Positions 1 to 5,042 of a stretch of 5,042 bases of DNA are shown piece by piece; position 1 is the stretch's first letter; each line of letters opens with the position of its first letter. This DNA is from Rhodospirillaceae bacterium (lineage in GTDB: Bacteria > Pseudomonadota > Alphaproteobacteria > Micavibrionales > UBA2020). The notes beneath the pieces are model-generated. The model was not told where the DNA came from. It made no database searches and saw only the letters and a list, made by a program, of their open reading frames with translations. Position numbers and translations under genes: made by a program. The stretch covers positions 1 to 5,042 of the forward strand of contig DQGU01000168.1 of assembly GCA_003524565.1 (NCBI GenBank). The letters run 5' to 3'.

Positions 1-550
1 AAGCTTCCGGCATTACATCGTCCATGCTGGCGGCGAGGAAAATGTTAAACCGCGCGGCATCGGGCGCAAGACCTGCCGTGATGCCGGTATCTTTAACTTT
101 TGCGATTTCGGCGGCAAGCTCGGGGCTGTTTAGCACGGCCTCGCTCGGCGCGACGATGTGCATTTGCGCGGGGATGGGGTTTTTCATGGCGGCGGCGAAA
201 GCGACGATGGCATCGATGTTGTCGGGGCCTGCGGTGAGTACGGGCACGCCCGGCGGCATTTGCGCGACGGAGGCGAATGAATCAATCCCGCCGAATTGCG
301 AACCAACCGGCATGCCCACAACCGGCAGCGTGGTCATGGCGGCGACAACGCCCGGCAGCGCGGCGGCAAGGCCGGCTCCCGCGACAATCATATCGCCCTG
401 CCATGTGAGGATTTTACGGCGCAGCGCTTCAAGGTCGCGGTGGGCGGACAGCACGATGTTTTCAACATCCGCATGTGCCGAAAGACGTTCTGCAAGGGGG
501 GAGGAGATATTCGCGTCGGACGTGCTGCCAAAAACAACCAGAATTTTCAT
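1..550 (-). CDS. purE: PurE-family protein (AIR carboxylase / N5-CAIR mutase-like), 3' end cut by the window edge
   Basis: PurE-family proteins act in the cytoplasm in de novo purine synthesis, converting N5-CAIR (class I) or AIR plus CO2 (class II) to CAIR. The visible 183 residues show the family layout: a first beta strand with the phosphate-binding GSTSD at 8-12, SAHR at 35-38 with the catalytic-type His37, a glycine-rich AGAG at 57-60, a PVVGMPV strand at 76-82, and QMPPGVPV at 97-104. The loop after AGAG reads LAAALPG instead of the usual GAAHLPG, so a His normally conserved there is Ala64. The stretch after PVGS (QFGGIDSF) is also unlike standard class I proteins. The ATG at 550 has a strong ribosome site, GAGGAG at 557-562, six bases upstream. 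It lies 27 bp after the purF stop, so it is very probably co-transcribed with purF. No stop is reached by the edge, although family members usually end near 160-170 residues; the protein is extended. Family assignment is good, but catalytic activity is less certain. Confidence 0.82.
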   Translation of the reverse strand, partial: MKILVVFGSTSDANISSPLAERLSAHADVENIVLSAHRDLEALRRKILTWQGDMIVAGAGLAAALPGVVAAMTTLPVVGMPVGSQFGGIDSFASVAQMPPGVPVLTAGPDNIDAIVAFAAAMKNPIPAQMHIVAPSEAVLNSPELAAEIAKVKDTGITAGLAPDAARFNIFLAASMDDVMPEA

Positions 551-577
551 GATATTCTCCTCGTTTGTATGATGTGA

Positions 578-2074
578 CTATCCCGCCGCCCGCAGCCGTT
601 TTCGCGCCTGCGAGAATTCTTCGGCATCTTTGGTGGCTGTGGGGTATTTTCCGTTGATGCAGGCCATGCACAGCTGCGTGAGGCCAATCGCTTCGCGCAA
701 ATCCTGTTCGTCCAGATAAATGACTTTGTTCACGCCCAGTGTTTCGGCGATTTGCTCCACCGTTTTGCCGTGCGCGACAAGGTCGGCGGGGTCGGGGAAA
801 TCGATGCCATAGAAACAGGCATGGCGGTGCGGCGGGCAGGTGATGGCCAGCGTGATTTCCTTGGCGCCGTATTTACGCAGAAGGCTGATGATGCGTTTTG
901 ACGTCGTGCCGCGCACGATGCTGTCGTCGATAAGCAGGATATTCTTGCCTTCAATCTCGCCGGGGACGGGGCTGAGTTTCAGCTCGACCGCCCATTCGCG
1001 CTTGTCCTGCCCGCTTAAAATAAAACTGCGCGCAACGTAGCGGTTTTTGATAAGTCCTTCGCGGTAGGGCAGGTTCAAGGCCTCGGCCGCGGCGATGGCG
1101 GCGGGGCGGCTGGTATCGGGTACGGGCATGACCACATCGGGCGATATTTCCTGCGCCTCGATAGCGGCGCGGGTGCGTGCGGCCAGACGTTCGCCCAGAC
1201 GCAGGCGCGCCCCGTAAACGGGCTGATGGTCGATGGTGCTTTCGGCACCCGAAAAATAAACCCATTCGAACATGCAGGGGGCTTTTTGTTTTTCCTTTGT
1301 GGCCATGGCGCTTTGCAGGTTGCCGTCCATGTCGATAAAAACGACTTCACCCGCCGCGATGTCGCGCTGATAGGCATAGCCGAGGTAATTGACGGCGATG
1401 CTTTCGGATGCGATGCACCATGCCTTGCGCCCGTCATCGGTTTCGCGCATGCCCAGCACCAGCGGGCGGATGCCCTTGGGGTCGCGAAACGCAACCATGC
1501 CTTGCCCCGCCAGCAGGGCGACCACGGCATAGCCGCCCGTTAGCACGCCGAACATTTTTTCGGTAGCGGATTTGATATTGCCGAATGAAAACGTCTCAGT
1601 ATCTGCAACGGTTTTGCCGTTCATCAGGAAATCCGCGAAATAGTTAATCATGACCTCAAGGTCATTCGCGGTCAGCAGCTGGCGGTTGTATTCGGTTGAA
1701 AGCGCGTCGGCCAATTCTGGGTAATTGAGGATATTGCCGTTATGCGCCATGCCAAGGCCGAAGGGCACGCCCGTCACCATCGGCTGGATGTCGCGACGGC
1801 CATCGCCGCCCATGGTGGCATAGCGCGTATGGCCGATGGCCATGCTGCCCGTAAGCTTTTCGATTTTCTGCTGGTCGAAAACGTTGGTCACAAGGCCAAG
1901 GTCTTTTTCACACATAAACATGCGCGTCTGCGTGTCATAGCTGAGAATGCCCGCCGCGTCCTGCCCGCGGTGTTGCAGGGCGAGCAAGCCGCGGAACGTA
2001 TCAAAAGCCGCAGCGGCAGCCGCTCCTCGAGTCTCGCTGGACTGAGGATCGATAACGCCGATGACACCGCACAT
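578..2074 (-). CDS. purF: Amidophosphoribosyltransferase (glutamine PRPP amidotransferase)
   Basis: This enzyme makes 5-phosphoribosylamine from PRPP and glutamine, the first committed and feedback-regulated step of purine synthesis. At 498 residues it is full length. The N-terminal class II (Ntn) glutaminase domain starts MCGVIGV, with Cys2 as nucleophile. It also has QHRGQDAAG at 34-42, GHTRYAT at 81-87, HNGNI at 111-115 and a GGYAVV strand near 180. The C-terminal phosphoribosyltransferase domain carries the PRPP loop IDDSIVRGTTS at 382-392. Four cysteines, Cys267, Cys420, Cys469 and Cys472 (the last two in LCMACINGKYPT), sit in the contexts of the 4Fe-4S ligands of Bacillus subtilis PurF. 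An in-frame stop lies nine codons above the ATG with no usual start codon between, so there is no propeptide as in B. subtilis. An Ala-rich insert (18-23) makes the N-terminus about nine residues longer than I recall for E. coli. The ribosome site GGAG at 2084-2087 is nine bases from the ATG. By family, AMP and GMP are expected inhibitors. Confidence 0.97.
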   Translation of the reverse strand: MCGVIGVIDPQSSETRGAAAAAAFDTFRGLLALQHRGQDAAGILSYDTQTRMFMCEKDLGLVTNVFDQQKIEKLTGSMAIGHTRYATMGGDGRRDIQPMVTGVPFGLGMAHNGNILNYPELADALSTEYNRQLLTANDLEVMINYFADFLMNGKTVADTETFSFGNIKSATEKMFGVLTGGYAVVALLAGQGMVAFRDPKGIRPLVLGMRETDDGRKAWCIASESIAVNYLGYAYQRDIAAGEVVFIDMDGNLQSAMATKEKQKAPCMFEWVYFSGAESTIDHQPVYGARLRLGERLAARTRAAIEAQEISPDVVMPVPDTSRPAAIAAAEALNLPYREGLIKNRYVARSFILSGQDKREWAVELKLSPVPGEIEGKNILLIDDSIVRGTTSKRIISLLRKYGAKEITLAITCPPHRHACFYGIDFPDPADLVAHGKTVEQIAETLGVNKVIYLDEQDLREAIGLTQLCMACINGKYPTATKDAEEFSQARKRLRAAG

Positions 2075-2121
2075 TTCAGGGGGCTCCAGAATCGGTAAGG
2101 ATCAGGAAGTAAGGTAAGCGG

Positions 2122-2150
2122 ATTATGTGGGTTTTGATTTTTTTCGCCAG
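2122..2150 (-). promoter_or_regulatory. Weak candidate sigma70 promoter for purF-purE
   Basis: Reading the minus strand, CATAAT (2127 down to 2122) matches five of six -10 positions. It would put the transcription start roughly 40 bases before the purF ATG. The -35 region 17 bases upstream (CTGGCG, 2150-2145) is a poor match, and the spacer is A-rich. A separate promoter for purF is plausible because 179 bp separate it from proA, but this particular site is only a pattern match. Confidence 0.25.
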
Positions 2151-2165
2151 AGGAAATTTGCGGCG

Positions 2166-2244
2166 GCGCGCAAAATAGTTTTGAATCAAGTGCGCGCAGG
2201 CTCTTTCGCCATTACATAAGCGCCTGCGCCTGCCGGATTATGTA
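2166..2244 (-). repeat. Cluster of overlapping inverted repeats between proA and purF
   Basis: The untranslated gap holds three perfect inverted repeats. TACATAA at 2213-2219 pairs with TTATGTA at 2238-2244. GCGCAGGC at 2194-2201 pairs with GCCTGCGC at 2222-2229. GCGCGCA at 2166-2172 pairs with TGCGCGC at 2191-2197. The second and third share bases 2194-2197, so in RNA only one can form fully. In a transcript reading out of proA this could act as a processing site, a weak terminator or an attenuator. No stem is followed directly by a run of U, so it is not a standard intrinsic terminator. The repeats are seen directly; any function is inference. Confidence 0.35.
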
Positions 2245-2253
2245 TGACGGGCG

Positions 2254-3507
2254 TCAGGTGCGGGTTTGGCCGTCACCGCGCACCACCCATTTATAACTGG
2301 TGAGCGCCGCAAGCCCCATGGGGCCGCGCGCGTGCAGTTTTTGCGTGCTGATGCCGATTTCCGCGCCCATGCCGAATTGCCCGCCGTCTGTAAAGGCAGT
2401 GGAGGCATTGGCATAAACCGCCGCCGCATCGATGGTGTTCAAAAATATATCGATGGCCGCGGCGTCTTCCGCAACTATCGCTTCGCTGTGGCGTGATGAA
2501 TGCGCGGCGATATGGGCAAGGGCATCGTCTATGCCGCCCACGGTTTTGACGGACATTTTGTAAGACAGAAATTCCCGCCCGAAATCTTCCGGCGTTGCAG
2601 GTTTGAGCAGCGGCGCGGGGTAATGACCGGAAAGGGCAGCCAGCGCGGCGGCATCCGCGAAAATTTCAACATCATGCGCGGCGAGGGGGGCGCAGAGCGC
2701 GGGCAAATCGGAAAGCCTTGCGCGGTCAATCACCAGCGTATCCAGCGCGTTGCACACACTGACGCGGCGGGTTTTGGCGTTGTGGATGATTTTTGCAGCT
2801 TTGGCGGTATCGGCGGTTGCATGGACGTATGTATGCACAATCCCCGCGCCAGTCTCGATGACGGGGATGCGCGCATGGGTGCGCACATGGTCAATCAGCG
2901 CCTGACTGCCGCGCGGGATGCAGATATCGACCAGCCCCACCGCATTCAAAAGCGCCGTTGTCGCTTCGCGCAGCGGCGGCAGCAGATAGGCGATATCGCG
3001 CGGCAATCCTGCGGCATCCAGTGTTTGGTGAATAACATCGATGAAGGCGCGGTTGCTGTGGTCGGCTTCTTTGCCGCCTTTCAGTGCGGCGGCGTTTCCG
3101 GCGCGAAAACACAGGGCAAAAACATCCACCGTCACGTTCGGGCGCGATTCATAAATCACGCCGACAACGCCCAGCGGCACGCTGCGTTTTTCAAGGTGCA
3201 GGCCGTTTGGCAGCGTTTTTTGTTCCAGCACCGCGCCCACGGGGGCGGGCAGGGCGGCGACTTTGCGCACGTCATCGGCAATCGCCTTGATGCGCGGGGC
3301 GTCCAGCAGCAGGCGGTCATAACGCGGGTCGTCCTTGGGCATGGCGGCAAGGTCTTCGCTATTCGCGGCGATAATCTGCGCGCTTGCCGCCTCGATGTTA
3401 TCCGCGAGAGATTGCAGCACGGCGGCTGTCTTATCCGGCGTCAGTGCAGCAAGCGCGCGGCTGGCCATGCGGGTTTTTTTTAGGGCGTTTAATACGTCTT
3501 GCATCAT
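2254..3507 (-). CDS. proA: Gamma-glutamyl phosphate reductase (glutamate-5-semialdehyde dehydrogenase)
   Basis: ProA reduces gamma-glutamyl phosphate with NADPH to glutamate 5-semialdehyde, the second step of proline synthesis. It probably receives the labile substrate directly from glutamate kinase. The 417-residue product has the expected length and aldehyde-dehydrogenase fold. It shows ESRPNVTVD at 120-128, a Lys/Gly-rich ALKGGKEA segment at 141-148, IPRGSQALI at 198-205, IPVIETGAG at 214-222, and the catalytic cysteine Cys252 in SVCNALDTL. The family signature lies at 323-344 (V, then ALAHIAAHSS and HSEAI), and the C-terminus has the usual GPMGLAALTSYKW. After the IPVIETGAG strand it reads IVHTYV where B. 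subtilis-type proteins have NCH; this is a small variation away from the nucleophile. The start is a tandem ATGATG that abuts the proB TAA with no gap. GGGAG at 3513-3517 lies five bases from the first ATG and eight from the second, so either could be used. Translational coupling to proB is likely. Confidence 0.97.
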   Translation of the reverse strand: MMQDVLNALKKTRMASRALAALTPDKTAAVLQSLADNIEAASAQIIAANSEDLAAMPKDDPRYDRLLLDAPRIKAIADDVRKVAALPAPVGAVLEQKTLPNGLHLEKRSVPLGVVGVIYESRPNVTVDVFALCFRAGNAAALKGGKEADHSNRAFIDVIHQTLDAAGLPRDIAYLLPPLREATTALLNAVGLVDICIPRGSQALIDHVRTHARIPVIETGAGIVHTYVHATADTAKAAKIIHNAKTRRVSVCNALDTLVIDRARLSDLPALCAPLAAHDVEIFADAAALAALSGHYPAPLLKPATPEDFGREFLSYKMSVKTVGGIDDALAHIAAHSSRHSEAIVAEDAAAIDIFLNTIDAAAVYANASTAFTDGGQFGMGAEIGISTQKLHARGPMGLAALTSYKWVVRGDGQTRT

Positions 3508-4590
3508 TTACGCTCCCGCGCGGATGTGAAGGTGGTCGTAATGCACGATTTCGGGTTTGTCTTTTTGCCCGACATATTCGCGCAGGCGGTCAGAACCGTA
3601 ACGCGCGATGCCGATGCCGATTTTATCACCGGCAGGGGAAAGGATATCGATAAGGTCGCCTTTTTTGAAATCGCCGCCGACGGATTCAATGCCGACGGGC
3701 AGCAGGCTCATGGCGCGGCCGCCGGTGCGGAGTAGTGTATCCAGCTTAGCATTTACTGTGATATTTCCGCCCTTCGCACCCGCGCTGAAAGACATCCATT
3801 TTTTCAGGTTCGATTGGCGTGTGTGCGGCAAAATGGTGGTGCCGAGCGCTTCGCCCGCCACAATGCGCGTCAGCACGTTTTCGGTTTTGAGGCTCGCGAT
3901 ATGTGTGGTGATGCCGATATCCGACATGCGGCGCGCGGTGCCCAGCTTGGTCGCCATGCCGCCGCGGCCCTGCGCGGTTTTTCCCGCCTTGGCTTCGGGC
4001 CAGACGTCCTTGCGCGGGTCGATGACGTCGATTTTTTTCGACGCGGGTTCGTCCGGATGGCCGTCGTAAACGCCATCGACACTGGTCAGGATAATCAGTT
4101 TATCCGCATTCGTTTGCGCGGCGATAAGCCCCGAAAGCTCGTCGTTGTCGGTGAACATCAGCTCTTCAATCGATACGCTGTCGTTTTCGTTGATGACGGG
4201 CAGGATGTTTTTTTGCGATGTGACTTCGCGCAAAAGGCGGGCGATGTTGAGGTAATGCTGGCGCGTGTGGAAATCCTGCTTGGTCAGCAAAAGCTGCGCA
4301 ACCGCAATGCCGTGCGGCGCGAAAAGGCGCGTGTAGGTGCGCATCAGTTCATGCTGGCCGAGCGCGGCGAGCAGCTGCTTCTCCCCCGTCGTCTTGCCGT
4401 ATTCGCGGCCGAGCAATTGGCGCGCGGCATGGCGGCCGGAGCCGACGGCGCCGGAACTGACCAGCAAAACCTGCTGCCCCGCGGCCATCAGGCCGGCGAT
4501 TTGCCCTGTCAGGGTTTGCAATGTCTGCTCCATCGGCGCGCCGTTTTCGGCCAGAATCGCCTGCGTGCCGACTTTAATGACGATGGTCAC
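3508..4590 (-). CDS. proB: Glutamate 5-kinase with C-terminal PUA domain
   Basis: ProB phosphorylates glutamate with ATP to gamma-glutamyl phosphate, the first and proline-inhibited step of proline synthesis. The 360-residue product has the normal length. The amino-acid kinase domain (about 1-255) shows VIKVGTQAI near the start, VSSGAVGSG at 44-52, the glutamate-site NENDSV at 134-139, FTDND at 146-150, TSVDGVYDG at 169-177 and the nucleotide-loop GRGGMATKLGTA at 209-220. A PUA domain follows from about 275 (SLLPVGIESVGGDFKKGD near 295-312), as in E. coli-type ProB. I chose the GTG at 4590 over an in-frame TTG at 4611. GGAG at 4597-4600 sits six bases before the GTG, and the protein then begins MTIVIKVGT as in the family, whereas the TTG has no clear ribosome site. 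It is the first gene of a proB-proA pair with zero spacing. Feedback inhibition by proline is expected from the family and is not shown by the sequence. Confidence 0.96.
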   Translation of the reverse strand: MTIVIKVGTQAILAENGAPMEQTLQTLTGQIAGLMAAGQQVLLVSSGAVGSGRHAARQLLGREYGKTTGEKQLLAALGQHELMRTYTRLFAPHGIAVAQLLLTKQDFHTRQHYLNIARLLREVTSQKNILPVINENDSVSIEELMFTDNDELSGLIAAQTNADKLIILTSVDGVYDGHPDEPASKKIDVIDPRKDVWPEAKAGKTAQGRGGMATKLGTARRMSDIGITTHIASLKTENVLTRIVAGEALGTTILPHTRQSNLKKWMSFSAGAKGGNITVNAKLDTLLRTGGRAMSLLPVGIESVGGDFKKGDLIDILSPAGDKIGIGIARYGSDRLREYVGQKDKPEIVHYDHLHIRAGA

Positions 4591-4644
4591 GGTGAACTCC
4601 GGTGCAGGCAAGGGGGCCTGCGGTTAAAATACTGGACAGAAAGG

Positions 4645-4653
4645 ATTTTATCA
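4645..4653 (-). promoter_or_regulatory. Candidate extended -10 promoter for proB-proA
   Basis: On the minus strand the bases TGA directly precede TAAAAT (4653 down to 4645). TAAAAT matches five of six -10 positions, and the TG one base before it forms an extended -10. No good -35 is seen at normal spacing. Transcription would begin about 48 bases before the proB GTG. The surrounding 190 bp are the only untranslated DNA upstream of proB, so a promoter must be here if proBA is not driven from elsewhere; this exact site is uncertain. Confidence 0.35.
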
Positions 4654-4703
4654 CATTCGATGCGGCGCTGCCGTAAAATTTTTGAACATATTACGTCGAA
4701 TCG

Positions 4704-4732
4704 TTGACAGTTTATGTACCCCAATATATAAA
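4704..4732 (+). promoter_or_regulatory. Near-consensus sigma70 promoter for the nucleotidyltransferase gene
   Basis: A perfect -35 hexamer TTGACA (4704-4709) is followed after exactly 17 bases by TATAAA (4727-4732), five of six matches to TATAAT. The predicted start is near 4739, leaving a leader of about 43 bases before the ATG at 4782. This is the strongest promoter pattern in the window and points away from proB. It implies fairly strong or regulated expression of the plus-strand gene. No clear operator repeat overlaps it. Confidence 0.75.
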
Positions 4733-4781
4733 ATAGAGCCACCTGAGTTATTCACATAATTGCAAACGGATGAGGGTGGCG

Positions 4782-5042
4782 ATGCGTTTGAAATGTGCCT
4801 GGGGTACTGCGGCGGCAAAAGCGGATAAAAGCGACGGCGCGCCCGATGTAGAGTTGAGGGAACATCTCCGAAAGACGGAGCAGACCTCGCTCCCGCAGGC
4901 TGAACTCCTGCAAGGTTGTTTCGACCTCCTCCAACAGCGCGGTCTGCTCGAAGAAGCCTATCTCAGGGGCTCCATTGGCCGCGGCCACGCCGACACCCAC
5001 TCCGACATCGACCTTTTTGCTGTTATCCAGCCCGAAAAAATC
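4782..5042 (+). CDS. Nucleotidyltransferase-domain protein, 3' end cut by the window edge
   Basis: The 87 visible residues belong to a DNA polymerase beta-like (MNT-type) nucleotidyltransferase. Gly63-Ser64, ten residues, then Asp75-Ile-Asp77 form the GSx10DxD metal and nucleotide site, within RGSIGRG and SDIDLFAV. The Ser side of the motif and both Asp residues are intact, so this end of the active site looks functional. About 60 residues, mostly helical and charged, come before the motif, which is longer than in minimal MNT antitoxins. The substrate cannot be inferred: antibiotics, nucleic acid and protein targets all occur in this superfamily, and the third Asp and C-terminal domain are outside the window. 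The ATG at 4782 is preferred because GAGGG at 4772-4776 is five bases upstream. An in-frame ATG at 4770 lacks a ribosome site, and a TAG at 4734-4736 closes the frame above. The gene is divergent from proB and has its own strong promoter, so it is probably not part of proline or purine metabolism. Confidence 0.8.
   Translation, partial: MRLKCAWGTAAAKADKSDGAPDVELREHLRKTEQTSLPQAELLQGCFDLLQQRGLLEEAYLRGSIGRGHADTHSDIDLFAVIQPEKI

Noticed and set aside
24..572. 182-codon open frame on the plus strand opposite the purE-like gene
   Set aside because: The minus strand has a ribosome site and clear PurE motifs; the plus frame is an Ala/Ser/Met-rich shadow without family features.
2170..2184. PurR operator upstream of purF
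   Set aside because: Half-sites only loosely resemble the enterobacterial PurR box and the centre spacing is wrong; that regulator is not expected outside gammaproteobacteria.
2194..2229. Intrinsic terminator after proA
   Set aside because: The stem is GC-rich, but the loop is 20 bases and no U-run follows on the minus-strand RNA.
2500..3483. Long open frame on the plus strand opposite proA
   Set aside because: It mirrors the proA codons, shows no domain or motif, and such antisense frames are common opposite GC-rich genes. ProA itself is complete and well supported.
4591..4611. TTG at 4611 as the proB start
   Set aside because: No ribosome site precedes it, it adds seven residues not seen in typical ProB, and its bases contain the GGAG that serves the GTG at 4590.
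3814..4707. Long open frame on the plus strand opposite proB, reaching into the gap
   Set aside because: No recognisable motif, low-complexity Arg/Gly/Ala-rich composition, and entirely explained by proB codon bias on the other strand.
4752..5000. 82-codon open frame on the minus strand opposite the nucleotidyltransferase
   Set aside because: The plus strand carries a recognisable active-site motif, a ribosome site and a near-consensus promoter. The minus frame has no motif.

Overview
The window reads as a bacterial chromosome segment of moderately high G+C. Codon use is rich in GCC, GGC and GCG, genes are tightly packed, and the core genes are proteobacterial in style. An alphaproteobacterium is my best guess, from overall protein character only; nothing here fixes a genus. 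There is no phage, insertion sequence, CRISPR array, tRNA or rRNA gene visible.

From right to left on the minus strand there are four biosynthetic genes: proB (glutamate 5-kinase, GTG start), proA (gamma-glutamyl phosphate reductase, start codon directly abutting the proB stop), a 179-bp gap with overlapping inverted repeats and a weak promoter candidate, purF (amidophosphoribosyltransferase), and 27 bp later a purE-like gene that runs off the left edge. proBA supplies the first two enzymes of proline synthesis. purF makes the first committed step of de novo purine synthesis. The purE-like product would carry out or resemble the N5-CAIR mutase / AIR carboxylase step. No purK, and no obg or nadD, lies next to them in the part visible.

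Right of proB is a 190-bp divergent intergenic region. It holds a near-consensus sigma70 promoter on the plus strand and a weaker extended -10 candidate on the minus strand for proB. The plus-strand promoter precedes a gene cut by the right edge. Its visible 87 residues end in a canonical nucleotidyltransferase active-site signature (GS, ten residues, D-x-D), and its substrate cannot be told from this fragment.

Most of the window is ordinary housekeeping. The points worth a second look are: the purE-like protein, which is divergent at the active-site loop and continues past the usual PurE length with a segment that could start a second PurE-like domain; the PurF, which has all four iron-sulfur cysteines but no room for a propeptide; the competing inverted repeats between proA and purF; and the strongly promoted nucleotidyltransferase gene divergent from proB. 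I found no convincing evidence of a wholly new system.
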